Below, piece after piece: positions 42,774 to 57,700 of a stretch of DNA of 64,000 nucleotides. Position 1 is the stretch's first letter; each line of letters starts with the position of its first letter. The stretch covers positions 27,016,875-27,080,874 of the forward strand of contig OY755170.1 in NCBI GenBank assembly GCA_963576735.1, written 5' to 3'. Position numbers and translations under genes: made by a program. The DNA comes from Bedellia somnulentella (lineage: Eukaryota > Arthropoda > Insecta > Lepidoptera > Bedelliidae). The notes under the pieces are model-generated. The model ran no database searches and was not told the origin of the DNA. It saw only the letters and a list, made by a program, of their open reading frames with translations.

Positions 42774-45700
42774 GTAATAAATCTGTTAAGATTAAACACA
42801 ACATATTTGGAACCAAATATTTTGTCACACCTGACCCAGTACCTGCTTTCGAAAGAAAAAGAATTTTATCACTTTCTGGATAGATCTTAAAAGGCAAAAA
42901 TCATTAACTGACTTTCTTATAAAGTTTAGTAATTGCACTGACACAGATTTACTAAAATGTGAGTCAATATTAAGTAAATTTTTGTGTAACTGTTCTATCT
43001 GCAAAATAAAAATAAATGTTTAGTGTGAATAAAACTTTAGTATGATGTATTTACCCTATGTTAATATTTTGAGTGAAATATCGGATACCACAACTACAGT
43101 ATCTGAAACCTTTTAACTGGTTTACAATACACAAGATCTGGAAGAGTTCCAAGCACTGAGGTAAAGGTAGAATGGGTGTCTTTTTAGTTTCCAACATTGG
43201 TTTATGTACTCCATTGAAAACTATAGGTGGGAGTATATGTAAGTGTGTATGTGCTTATGCCCCAAATCACCACACTTACGCAAATTGGTAAATGGACTTA
43301 TTTAGAAACTGCTGCAAGATAATCCTTAACAAAAAGACAAAACTATTAGATTGATAGACATTCGTCTCGATAGAATTATATTTCTTTTATTGATTTAATT
43401 TTAAGATTTGCATTAAAGACTTAACTGACCCACTGAATGTTATAAACAGTGTTTGAATCAGAATATGTGAGTGTTGAATGCTTAAGGTGTAAAGTGGTCT
43501 TCCTGCAGCACTGCAGACATTCTGTTACTGTGTCTTTCATCATCATGGAGCCTGAAGTGGTGGTGCTACTTGAGCTTTTATTGATCTATATTTCTGTCCT
43601 TATGTAGTTTTAGTAAGAATTTCTATCTTATATAAATTTGTCTGTTTATTTGTACCTTTACACACTTTCCTTATGTCTTATCCTGTCTTGGCAGATAGAC
43701 TTATGTTTTTATCTTACTGTCTTCTTCTTAAATGTGTATTCTTTCCTAAGGTGAGTTTATGTAAAGATCTGACTTTTCTAGCTGTCTAGCAGTCAGAAAA
43801 ATCTTCCTGACCTTTTGACCTTTCATGTGATTTTGGGGTTTTAGCATAAATAAGCAAAGGAATTCCCTTAAATATAGTCATGACTGTCTATCTCACTGTT
43901 CTCATGTCACAGCAGTTCATTGTGTTATCTTTTAAGAAGAGTAAACCTGCATTGATGGTTGTGTGAGTTCAGGGTGGTTCACAAGTCAGCTTTTGTATTC
44001 ATATGTATAGGTATATAGGCAGATAGGTAGTTAATTAAATTTAGCTTTGGATAGATCTACAGGTTCTGTTTCTAATAAACAATAGGGAGCAGGAGATGAT
44101 TTTCACATAAAATTTGGAACTTGTTAAAACTGACCAATCAATAATGCATGACCTTTTAACTAGATAGGGGTATAAAACAGCCATCTCTTTCACACTTACA
44201 TAGTATCATATATTTTATCTCATTCTAACCAACAGAGTAAGGATAAAATGCTATTTCTAAATGATTATTAATAATCATCTAGACTAGAGATGCAAGGGAT
44301 ATTTAGCAAAGAGTGGGTAGTATTAGATCAAAAATAAAAAGTGAGAAACATATTTATTTGTCACCAATCCATATTTTTGTGTGTAATTTATTCATTATTA
44401 TTGATAACAAAGATACAGTATTTATTTTTTATGGAAATACTATGTATTTCAAGTATTTCTTTATAAATATTATGGGCAGATTTTGAAATGTATAACAAAA
44501 CAGGTTTTCCCCATTTGTTGGAGACAGGTGATGGGTAATTTTTGTGCAAAATACTTACTTTTCTTAATATTCTTTCTGTTATAAATTCTGTAAGGTGACA
44601 AAAGGTGTTTTTATAGATTTTAACTCTGGGTACTTCTTTGTAACAATATCAAATAAAACATTTTTTTACTCTTTTCTATTGTCACTGAGACTTTATGCAT
44701 AACTGAAGTTGAACTCATATCAGATAGAATGACATTATTTTGTATCACACTTGTGAGCCCATGAGTTCGTCAGAAAATTCTCCCATGTAATGCACAGGAT
44801 CATTAGCCGAATATTGAGCAAATCATTAACTGACTTGATTAAATGCAGTACTACTTATACTCAGTTATTTGTTTCCGCTTAAGAACCTAAGACCTGATTC
44901 ACGCAAGTTAATCACATAATGTGGGCACTTTGACACCAATGAGATAGCATGGATACTGAAATGCACATTCATAGACAATGGAAAGCAAAAATTTTCACTG
45001 TGGTGGTACAGGTTAGAACTTTGACTTCTCTGATTGTGTTTGATTCATATTACGACAAGTATTGATATGAGGTGTTTTACTATGTGGATGTTCTTAATCT
45101 CCAAGCTTTTCCGGTGGGCGGATAACTTGATCTTCTCTCTTGTTTCTTCTTTATATTTTGGATTACTATTTCTTTTAAATGTTGATATATATAGCTTGTT
45201 TTGAACATAAATGCATTGTTTGTTGTAGTTCTACATGGTATCAATCCAGAGGTAGAGGAAACTTACACAAGCCTCTCGGAGTTTCATGATTATGAGCCAA
45301 GCTTAGAGTTTGATGACTCTGAACTTCACAATCCAGGATTAGGTGAGTTTTTACTTCTTGTACTAGAATTATATTAGACTGAAGATATCCTGAGACTAGT
45401 AATAACAAATTTGTTAACTTTTCAGCAGGTAAAATCAAAGGATTCATTCAAAAACATTAAAGAAAAGTGATAAGTTCAAAATTGTTTTCACTTTATATAG
45501 TGAAATATAGTAAAGAAAAATCTTGTTGTTTCTTTGATGTAGAAACACATTACAAATTGATAATCAAGTCATTTATTTTAATAATTTCTGATTCTCAAAA
45601 TTATTATTTATTCATTTTAAAGAGGTTGTAAGTTTTGTGTATTTAAATAGGTATGTAACTATACAGGATCATACTCAAGATCGCTTCATTCTTCAAAAGC

Positions 45701-48700
45701 TAAGCAATTCTATTGAATGCTTTATTTTAGTTACCGAGCGCAAATGCATTTCAACTCTGCAGTAAAATGCTTAAACATAAATATTTAATTTTGAGTTTGT
45801 TTTGCTTTCACACGTTAACCACTATACTCATCACTTTGGTATTGGATATTTTTCAACATTAGTACATACAATAGGACATAAAACAGTTTTAGTTTAAAAT
45901 TTGATTGAAATTATAAGGGGAATCAAAAAATTAGTCACAGCTAGTGAGCGAAATTTATCGAAATAAATGATAGGAAAACGAATAATAAACGACACACTCC
46001 TAAAATGTCCTGCTAAAAGAGTGTTGCGAAGATTATCTCTTGCGCTCCTACTTTCACTTTCCGTGTCAGAAGTATCAAAGACATCCACACAATCAAGTTT
46101 TATTTTTATATTTTGCACTAAAATATCAATGTTGTGATAAAAGTCTGTTATTTTATAAACATATATTATTTTTGGGACACAACCGACAAATTAAAAGTCT
46201 CCAAAAAATATACTGCTTACTATTCTCGTTGTTAATTACTTTTTAAAGGGGAAGTCATTCTTCGAAATAGCATGAAAATTAAAAATATCAGCATGGACAG
46301 TTGTCAAAAAGTCTAAGGATCAATCTCGTTTTATCTACTATAGTGATGAAGGCACTAGCTATTTGTCGATGCTGCTGTAGCCAAGAAGTTGATGTACCGA
46401 AGCTTAAATCCAAGCTGTGTGGTCAGTGTTGTGGTTATCCTAATTTAGAGAGCCCACGTGCTTTGCAGACATGTGGCAAGAAAGTTAAAGTTTCGAAAAT
46501 GCAACACTCAGCATTACAAACCTGCATATCGTCTTACAATTATTCAGCCCCCCTCCCTCCCGAGCTGCTCGACATAGCCCCCGAGGATATGATGGATCAG
46601 GCCGCCAGCGATGGCACCATCGAGGAGGACTTTGAGGAGCAATTGGCTGTAGCTGCTGAAGTTTATCCAAAGGTATGTTTTTTTGTTGCTTACCTATATG
46701 GTTTTTTAATTTGCTGTGTTGTGTCGGCTTAGAATAGCACTGGCACATTCCTTCTCGCGGCTGTCGAGACACAGGGTTATTGGACTTTTTAAGTTATTGT
46801 TGTGCGATGGCATACATACGTATACTCTAGCGTTCACGCCGTAAATCCCCCAAGATGTAGCTGAGACACTTATACTTTTATGAAGATCGAGGATCATAAT
46901 GATCATAAATATACTCGCGGTTAAGAATGCCAAGAAGTGATAGCCAGGGCTTCAGAATTTAAAATTCCGGAGCCACTTTTGGAAGTTAAGTGGAGAAAAT
47001 TTTGTAAAACAAATTATGGTTAGCGGCCACTTTGCCGAACACTCACTTAGATGCCCAGTACATTAAGTCGCCAATGACATCCGTGTTAGGAAATGGGTTA
47101 GTGCTATTCCATGACGGAACCACAAAGCGAACTTCCACAAATGGCTGAGAAATTTTTATAAATGAAAAATAAATAGTAAATATGAATAATCATAGTAATT
47201 CGTACATACATGCATATATTATCCCGCCATTTTTTCCTCTACCGTCGTTTCCGGAACTTACTTATACTCACTCCCATATTCCCATTGGGGTAGACAGAGA
47301 CTATTGATCGCCACTTTGCACAATGCTGACAAATCTCTCTTGCTTCTTTCACATTCTCTCTCTCTCAAAATGGCGGATGAATTGTTGATTCTACAATTCT
47401 AGCTACCCCCTTTGGAATAGATAGCCGTGATTTTTATAATGAACGTTAAGACGTAGCTTGGTTGAAGGCGGAAATAGCCAAGGCTCATCACAATGGTCGT
47501 TGCAAATAGTTGGAGTGCGGAAACCGTCAATCAAATCGAATCAATGCACCACCTGTAGAAAATTGACCTTAAGTTAGTGTTCAAGAGTCCTCTGGAACAG
47601 ATCAACAACTGTTTCTCATTATATTTTACATGCGTATATAATCTCACGGCTACATATTTCAAAGGGGTAGCTTGAGATTCAGAGTTGGCAATTACACAGC
47701 CTGTATTAAAAGTTTAGTGGGGGAAAAAGGTAATATAAAATTTTGATGATGAGTATGCAGCCAGATCGTCCAAAAATCACTTCAGTAGTCGTAACGCCCT
47801 TTGTTTTTACGAGAATACCCTGGTATCATTATGTAGTTAGTAGAATTGTGTTTTGATTATCCTCACTCCATTTGTTTCCGTTGTGATAGACATTGACTAT
47901 CGACCACCACCTTGCACGATCCTGACCTACCTCAGTGAAACGTGTAGTGTCAGCTTCGAATAGCCCTATCCCAACTCTTTTCGTAGACTTTTATGGGGCT
48001 TTTTAAATGTCAGTGCTGTTAGAAACTTGTCATTAACGATACTTTATTTTCAATTTAAGATTATTATCTTTATAACTCCCCAAAGTTCTAGAGTTCGGTT
48101 CTATCTGAAGCCTTCTTTGTGAAGCTTTAGTAACCATTGTCAGGAAAAAACCGTGAGTATAAATACGTATTAATATAGTATTCAAGAGCATCCGATAAAG
48201 TGATAAATTAACATTTCTCGCGTCTCCTGAACCCTCTTGTGTTCCCTCTAAACTCCTAAGTTGTATACAAGAAAGTTTAAGCGCATATATGCTTTCCGAA
48301 TCCCTTAGCATCGGCCAAAGTGTTGTTTCTCTTTAGATAACTTCCTCAACCACTGAGGAAGAGCGGGACAGCTTCGCCGAGCTAAGCGGCACGGGGCTGG
48401 TGGAGGTGGTCGGCGATGACGTCGGGGGGCGCCGCATCGTCGTCGTCTCGGCTTGCCGTCTGCCGCAGACCAAGGACTTGCATCCTGATCGGCTGCTCAG
48501 GTAAAAATGTGTTTGGAGCCTTAGTTTTTAAGGCTGCGAATTTAGATATGTGCTAGGATTTTGTGTTTTTAAAGAAGCAGGAGAGTTGCTGTCTTCCTTT
48601 GCTGAGGCGAGGCGAATGAAGCGATCCTATTGGTTTTTACCGGTGTGAAGTTAGCGGCCGATTCCAGCGGCCGATTATAAACCGACCAAATTGAAAAGTC

Positions 48701-51700
48701 TTCAATTCAAACACATAAAACCATTCAAATACTGCATAAAACATGCTAAATAAACAAGTTATTCATCGATTTATGCTCAGACTCCTACTGAAGGTAAGAC
48801 AGATAAACCTAGACTCCCTTAAACCTAATGTAGAGTAAGTGGTCAAAAGAAAAATCCAAAAAGAAGTATTTGACATCGACCCAAAGCTTCTAGCCACCCT
48901 GAAAGTGGTGTCAATAGAAGCGTGTGAATATGCCCTTTAAAACCACGACCCAAACATACCATTATGAAGAGCTTTTAACCCTCCTTGGATATGTAGAGTA
49001 TAAAGTCGAAACGAAAAATATTAAAAAAACCGATTAGATATAGACTCAAAGCTTCTAGCCACTCTGTAAGAGGTGACGATAGAAGCGCCTTGGTTAGTTC
49101 TATGCAACACATCTCAAGTCATAATGTTATGAAGAGCTTTTAACCCTACATTCGTAAGGTACAATCCAGCGGCCGATTGCGCTCATACAATTAGCTAGGA
49201 TAAATTCGACCAAAAGCTTCTAGCCACACTGTAAGTGATGTCAATAGAAGCGCCTTGGTTAGTTCTATGCAAAACATATCAAGTCATAATATTATGAAGA
49301 GCTTTTAACCCTTCATTCGTATGGTATAATCCAGCGGCCGATTGCGCTCATACAAATTGCTATGATAAAGTCGACCAAAAGCTTCTAGCCACACTGTAAG
49401 TGGTATCAATAGAAGCGCCTTGATTAGTTCTATGCAAAACATATCAAGTCATATTATTATGAAGAGCTTTTAACCCTTCATTCGTAAGGTACAATCCAGC
49501 GGCCGATTGTGCTCATACAAATAGCTAAGATAACGTCGTCCAAAAGCTTCTAGCCACCCTGATAGTGGTGTCAATAGAAGCGTGTGAATATGTCCTTTAA
49601 TACCATGATCCAAACAATCCATTATGAAGAGCTTTTAACCCTCCTTTAATATGTAGAGTTTACGGTCGAAATGACAAAATTGAAAGAAAGCTATTATACC
49701 TAGACCCAAAGCTTCTAGCCACTCTGTCAATAGTGTCGATAGAAGCGCCTTAGTTAGTTCTGTGCAACACATATCAAGTTATATTATTATGAAGAGCTTT
49801 TAACCCTTCATTCGTATGGTATAATCCAGCGGCCGATTGCGCTCATACAAATTGCTATGATAAAGTCGACCAAAAGCTTCTAGCCACACTGTAAGTAGTA
49901 TCAATAGAAGCGCCTTGGTTAGTTCTATGCAGAACATATCAAGTCATATTTTTATGAAGAGCTTTTAACCCTTCATTCGTATGGTACAATCCAGCGGCCG
50001 ATTGCGCTCAAACAATTAGCTAAGATAAATTCGACCAAAAGCTTCTAGCCACACTGTTAGTGGTGTCAATAGAAGCGCCTAGGTTAGTTCTATTAAAAAC
50101 ATATCAAGTCATATTATTATGAAGAGCTTTTAACCCTTCATTCGTATGATACAATCCAGCGGCCGATTGCGCTCATACAATAAGCTAAGATAAATTCGAC
50201 CTAAAGCTTCTAGCCACACTGTTAGTGGTGTCAATAGAAGCGCCTTGGTTAGTTCTATGCAAAACATATCAAGTCATATTATTATGAAGAGCTTTTAACC
50301 CTTCATTCGTATGGTACAATCCAGCGGCCGATTGCGCTCATACAAATAGCTAAGATAACGTCGACCAAAAGCTTCTAGCCACCCTGAAAGTGGTGTCAAT
50401 AGAAGCGTGTGAGTATGTGCTTTAGTACCACGACCCAAACATACCATTATGAAGAGCTTTTAACCCTCCTTTGATATGTAGAGTATAAAGCCGAAATGAA
50501 AAATATGAAAAAAACCGATTCGATATAGACCCAAAGCTTCTAGCCACACTGTTAGTGGTGTCAATAGAAGCGCCTTGGTTAGTTTTATGCAAAACATATC
50601 AAGTCATATTATTATGAAGAGCTTTTAACCCTTCATTCGTATGGTACAATCCAGCGGCCGATTGCGCTCAAACAATTAGCTAAGATAACGTCGACCAAAA
50701 GATTCTAGCCACACTGTAAGTAGTATCAATAGAAGCGCCTTGGTTAGTTCTATGCAGAACATATCAAGTCATATTTTTATGAAGAGCTTTTAACCCTTCA
50801 TACGTATGGTACAATCCAGCGGCCGATTGCGCTCAAACAATTAGCTAAGATAAATTCGACCAAAAGCTTCTAGCCACACTGTTAGTGGTGTCAATAGAAG
50901 CGCCTTGGTTAGTTCTATGCAAAACATATCAAGTCATATTGTTATGAAGAGCTTTTAACCCTTCATTCGTATGATACAATCCAGCGGCCGATTGCGCTCA
51001 TACAATAAGCTAAGATAAATTCGACCTAAAGCTTCTAGCCACACTGTTAGTGGTGTGAATAGAAGCGCCTTAGTTAGTTCTATGCAACACATATCAAGTC
51101 ATATAAAGATAAATTCGACCAAAAGCTTCTAGCCACACTGTTAGTGGTGTCAATAGAAGCGCCTAGGTTAGTTCTATTAAAAACATATCAAGTCATATTA
51201 TTATGAAGAGCTTTTAACCCTTCATTCGTATGATACAATCCAGCGGCCGATTGCGCTCATACAATAAGCTAAGATAAATTCGACCTAAAGCTTCTAGCCA
51301 CACTGTTAGTGGTGTCAATAGAAGCGCCTTGGTTAGTTCTATGCAAAACATATCAAGTCATATTATTATGAAGAGCTTTTAACCCTTCATTCGTATGGTA
51401 CAATCCAGCGGCCGATTGCGCTCATACAAATAGCTAAGATAACGTCGACCAAAAGCTTCTAGCCACCCTGAAAGTGGTGTCAATAGAAGCGTGTGAGTAT
51501 GTGCTTTAGTACCACGACCCAAACATACCATTATGAAGAGCTTTTAACCCTCCTTTGATATGTAGAGTATAAAGCCGAAATGAAAAATATGAAAAAAACC
51601 NNNNNNNNNNNNNNNNNNNNNNNNNNNNNNNNNNNNNNNNNNNNNNNNNNNNNNNNNNNNNNNNNNNNNNNNNNNNNNNNNNNNNNNNNNNNNNNNNNNN

Positions 51701-54700
51701 NNNNNNNNNNNNNNNNNNNNNNNNNNNNNNNNNNNNNNNNNNNNNNNNNNNNNNNNNNNNNNNNNNNNNNNNNNNNNNNNNNNNNNNNNNNNNNNNNNNN
51801 CCCTTAATTCGTTTGGTATAATCCAGCGGCCGATTGCGCTCATACAAAATATATGACTTGATATGTTTTGCATAGAAATAACCAAGGCGCTTTAATTGAT
51901 ACCACTTTCTAAATGGCTAGAAGGTTTTGGTCAAATTTATCATAGCTATTTGTATGAGCGTAATCGGCCGCTGGATTATACCTTACAAATGAAGGGTTAA
52001 AAGCTCTTCATAATAATATGACTGGATATGTTTTGCATAGAACTAACCAAGGCGCTTCTATTGACGCCACTTACAGTGTGGCTAGAAGCTTTTGGTCAAA
52101 TTTATCTTAGCTTTTTGTATGAGCGCAATCGGCCGCTGGATTATACCTTACGAATGAAGGGTTAAAAGCTCTTCATAATAATATAACTTGATATGTGTTG
52201 CACAGAACTAACTAAGGCGCTTCTATCGACACTATTGACAGAGTGGCTAGAAGCTTTGGGTCTAGGTATAATAGCTTTCTTTCAATTTTGTCATTTCGAC
52301 CGTAAACTCTACATATTAAAGGAGGGTTAAAAGCTCTTCATAATGGATTGTATGGATCATGGTATTAAAGGACATATTCACACGCTTCTATTGACATCAC
52401 TATCAGGGTGGCTAGAAGCTTTTGGACGACGTTATCTTAGCTATTTGTATGAGCACAATCGGCCGCTGGATTGTACCTTACGAATGAAGGGTTAAAAGCT
52501 CTTCATAATAATATGACTTGATATGTTTTGCATAGAACTAACCAAGGCGCTTCTATTGATACCACTTACAGTGTGGCTAGAAGCTTTTGGTCGACTTTAT
52601 CATAGCAATTTGTATGAGCGCAATCGGCCGCTGGATTATACCATACGAATGAAGGGTTAAAAGCTCTTCATAATATTATGACTTGATATGTTTTGCATAG
52701 AACTAACCAAGGCGCTTCTATTGACATCACTTACAGTGTGGCTAGAAGCTTTTGGTCGAATTTATCTTAGCTAATTGTATGAGCGCAATCGGCCGCTGGA
52801 TTGTACGATACGAATGAAGGGTTAAAAGCTCTTCATAATAATATGACTTGATATGTGTTGCATAGAACTAACTAAGGCGCTTCTATCGACACTATTGACA
52901 GAGTGGCTAGAAGCTTTGGGTCTATGTCTAATAGCTTTTTTTCAAATTTTTCATTTTGACTATATACTCTACATATCAAAGGAGGTTTAAAAGCTGTTCA
53001 TAATGGTATGTTTGGGTCGTGGTATTAAAGCACATACTCACACGCTTCTATTGACAACACTTTCAGGGTGGCTAGAAGCTTTTGGTCGACGTTATCTTAG
53101 CTATTTGTATGAGCGCAATCGGCCGCTGGATTGTATCATACGAATGAAGGGTTAAAAGCCCTTCATAATAATATGACTTGATATGTTTTGCATAGAACTA
53201 ACCAAGGCGCTTCTATTGACACCACTAACAGTGTGGCTAGAAGCTTTGGGTCTATATCGAATCGGTTTTTTTCATATTTTTCATTTCGGCTTTATACTCT
53301 ACATATCAAAGGAGGGTTAAAAGCTCTTCATAATGGTATGTTTGGGTCGTGGTACTAAAGCACATACTCACACGCTTCTATTGACACCACTTTCAGGGTG
53401 GCTAGAAGCTTTTGGTCGACGTTATCTTAGCTATTTGTATGAGCGCAATCGGCCGCTGGATTGTACCATACGAATGAAGGGTTAAAAGCTCTTCATAATA
53501 ATATGACTTGATATGTTTTGCATAGAACTAACCAAGGCGCTTCTATTGACACCACTAACAGTGTGGCTAGAAGCTTTAGGTCGAATTTATCTTAGCTTAT
53601 TGTATGAGCGCAATCGGCCGCTGGATTGTATCATACGAATGAAGGGTTAAAAGCTCTTCATAATAATATGACTTGATATGTTTTTAATAGAACTAACCTA
53701 GGCGCTTCTATTGACACCACTAACAGTGTGGCTAGAAGCTTTTGGTCGAATTTATCTTAGCTTATTGTATGAGCGCAATCGGCCGCTGGATTGTACCATA
53801 CGAATGAAGGGTTAAAAGCTCTTCATAAAAATATGACTTGATATGTTCTGCATAGAACTAACCAAGGCGCTTCTATTGATACTACTTACAGTGTGGCTAG
53901 AAGCTTTTGGTCGACTTTATCATAGCAATTTGTATGAGCGCAATCGGCCGCTGGATTATACCATACGAATGAAGGGTTAAAAGCTCTTCATAATAATATA
54001 ACTTGATATGTGTTGCACAGAACTAACTAAGGCACTTCTATCGACACTATTGACAGAGTGGCTAGAAGCTTTGGGTCTAGGTATAATAGCTTTCTTTCAA
54101 TTTTGTCATTTCGACCGTAAACTCTACATATTAAAGGAGGGTTAAAAGCTCTTCATAATGGATTGTTTGGATCATGGTATTAAAGGACATATTCACACGC
54201 TTCTATTGACACCACTATCAGGGTGGCTAGAAGCTTTTGGACGACGTTATCTTAGCTATTTGTATGAGCACAATCGGCCGCTGGATTTTACCATACGAAT
54301 GAAGGGTTAAAAGCTCTTCATAATATTATGACTTGATATGTTTTGCATAGAACTAACCAAGGCGCTTCTATTGACATCACTTACAGTGTGGCTAGAAGCT
54401 TTTGGTCGACTTTATCATAGCAATTTGTATGAGCGCAATCGGCCGCTGGATTATACCATACGAATGAAGGGTTAAAAGCTCTTCATAATATTATGACTTG
54501 ATATGTTTTGCATAGAACTAACCAAGGCGCTTCTATTGACATCACTTACAGTGTGGCTAGAAGCTTTTGGTCGAATTTATCTTAGCTAATTGTATGAGCG
54601 CAATCGGCCGCTGGATTGTACCTTACGAATGTAGGGTTAAAAGCTCTTCATAACATTATGACTTGAGATGTGTTGCATAGAACTAACCAAGGCGCTTCTA

Positions 54701-57700
54701 TCGTCACCTCTTACAGAGTGGCTAGAAGCTTTTGGTCGAATTTATCCTAGCTAATTGTATGAGCGCAATCGGCCGCTGGATTGTACCTTACGAATGTAGG
54801 GTTAAAAGCTCTTCATAACATTATGACTTGAGATGTGTTGCATAGAACTAACCAAGGCGCTTCTATCGTCACCTCTTACAGAGTGGCTAGAAGCTTTGGG
54901 TCTATATCTAATCGGTTTTTTTAATATTTTTCGTTTCGACTTTATACTCTACATATCCAAGGAGGGTTAAAAGCTCTTCATAATGGTATGTTTGGGTCGT
55001 GGTTTTAAAGGACATATTCACACGCTTCTATTGACACCACTTTCAGGGTGGCTAGAAGCTTTGGGTCGATGTCAAATACTTCTTTTTGGATTTTTCTTTT
55101 GACCACTTACTCTACATTAGGTTTAAGGGAGTCTAGGTTTATCTGTCTTACCTTCAGTAGGAGTCTGAGCATAAATCGATGAATAACTTGTTTATTTAGC
55201 ATGTTTTATGCAGTATTTGAATGGTTTTATGTGTTTGAATTGAAGACTTTTCAATTTGGTCGGTTTATAATCGGCCGCTGGAATCGGCCGCTAACTTCAC
55301 ACCGGTTTGGTTTTTTTGTAAATATAATAATCTCGCGCCCCTATCATGGATTCGCAGCCTTTAACTTTGTAATAATGCATACTCATTAATTGGAAGCAGT
55401 TATTAAAAACAAACCAAATTAAATGTGTAAAACTTATACTATAATATTATACTATTTATTATAATATTTCCTTCACCAATCACTTCCTAATGCAAGTATT
55501 AATAAAATCTTAAATCTTTTTTTTTGTTCATGATAACCTCATGTGGGGATTATTACTAATAAATAAAGAATAAAAAAAGGAAAGAAAAATTTTTGAAAGA
55601 AAGATTCCCGCCTGTGTCAAAATTTTTCTTTCCTTTATTTATGAGTATTAATAAAATCGCCAGATATCTGATGTACTCTCTGGACAAGTACGTCGAGCAA
55701 GACTACAGTGTGGTGTACTTCCACGTCGGTCTCAGCAGCAAGAACAAGCCGCCGCCTTCCTGGCTGTGGAAGGCCTATAGAGCCTTCGATCGCAAGTACA
55801 AGAAGAACTTGAAGGCTTTGTATCTGGTTCATCCTACCAATTTCATCAGGTAAACTATTTTATTTTTAGTCTCTATTATAACTTTTATAACGTGGTAAGT
55901 CCCTGGTGATGGGTTTTAAGTGGAGACAAGTGACTCAATCATTATTTTTTTAGATTTCTGACTATCTCTGATTACCCCTTTTTTTATAGCTTCTCAGTGG
56001 CGTAAGATTGATTGGATTATTCCATTAATGTATCGAACAGCAATCTAAAGTCCTAAGCAAACTGCTATTCGGAAAGTGCATCCTCTGGGACTTGAACCAC
56101 ATTATTTATACAACGTGTTTAAGAGACGCAAATAACTACTATTGATGTTCTAGCTCATGAATATTTAGCATACCAGTATCATTGAGACGTACGGAATAGA
56201 ATCGTAGATAATGGTAGTATAAAATAGTAATACAGTAGAAAAACTTTATTGTACAGCACAATGATATATATTTTTAAAAAATATGAACATAGTTTTGCTA
56301 TCTCTTTCAAACAATATTTGGATGGTAAGTCCAATAAATTTTAGGTCTGTTAGGTAGATGTGCCTAAATATGACCAATCAATATTTTTTTATTGGACTGT
56401 AAAATAGTAACAACCATTTTTATGGTGACTGAGAAGTAAATGATAACGTGTTTTTTTAAGGATACCCTAGGTTGAGGTATACTTTTTTCCTCACAGATGT
56501 TTTAAGGCTTCTCATTCTTTTTCCAAGAGATATTGGGCATCAATAAATAATGGATGTATACAATATTCCGTAGATATACAGCAAAGTTCAAAGGTTAAAC
56601 GAATATCTGCCGAACATTGCCTTCGAGCTGTTATTGTATTACGCGGAGAGCGTTGATGTTGTCAATTTCAATCTAGAGTCCATAGAAATATAAGTAATTA
56701 TATTTCTATGCTAGAGTCTAATTCAATTTGTTATCGGCATTCTCTTGAAAATAGGATAATTTTGGTTGTATTCAAACTATATTATTGATATGAATTGAAT
56801 AATATACATGTTAATGAAGTTCTTTAAATATGCTGTTTACATAACATAACATAACATAATAACATCAACGTTCACGCCACATATCCCCGAAGGGGTTGGC
56901 AGAGGTACTAATATTTCTGAACATCACGTGACTTTGTCACCTGGTGTTCAGAGTACACACGTTTTGCATGGACAGTGTACTCACGTGATAGGGGGCAGGC
57001 CTATCGCCGTTTTGTACGAATACACTGTCACATGACTAAGTACAACTCAGCCATGTGGGTTTCCTCACGATGTTTTCCCTCACCGTTAACAACCATGATG
57101 AATTAACCACACATATGTCTTTAGAAAAGACAAATTGGTGTAGGCCCGGATCAGGATTTGAACACTAGTCGTTTGCACGATAACCGAGTGTTCTACCCAC
57201 TGGGCTATCACGGCTGGGATGCTGTTTACATATAAATATTTGGATGAAAATAAATAATGAATATATGAATTTACTTTCAACACTCTATATTTATAAAATT
57301 CGTATAAAATATTAATTTTGCTTAATTCAATTATATATAATTTGGATTTTATATTTATCTATCTGTTAAAGTTTCAATGGTCCAAATACTCACGGCTATA
57401 AATCCCAAAAAGGGGTAACCAGAGCTATAGGGTTAGCCATAGGGTAACTTGAATTTCTGTAGCCACTCTTGCGAATGTTGAGGATGGAATGGATTGTAAA
57501 ATAAAGGTTGTTTGTGATGGGTCTCCATCTATCATGGACTGGTGGTTTACTAATTATTTTTGTCATTGTCAGGATTATGTGGCAAATGCTGCGTCCAGCC
57601 ATCAGCGTGAAGTTCGGCAAGAAGATGATGTACGTGAACTATCTTCACGAGCTGCACCAACATCTGGACTTGGACAAGCTGTGCGTTCCGGAACAGGTCA

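Noticed and set aside
46301..46732. 143-residue plus-strand frame as a separate gene
   Set aside because: Its 3' half is exon 3 of the RhoGAP gene; the upstream Cys-rich part lies in intron 2 before a good acceptor and has no family resemblance.
51506..51885. Frames running through the N gap
   Set aside because: They are artefacts of translating N, and both sides are foldback repeat.
48880..55080. CRISPR-like or satellite array
   Set aside because: Units are long, contiguous without unique spacers, and arranged as mirrored arms with terminal repeats and a target duplication; this is a eukaryotic foldback element.
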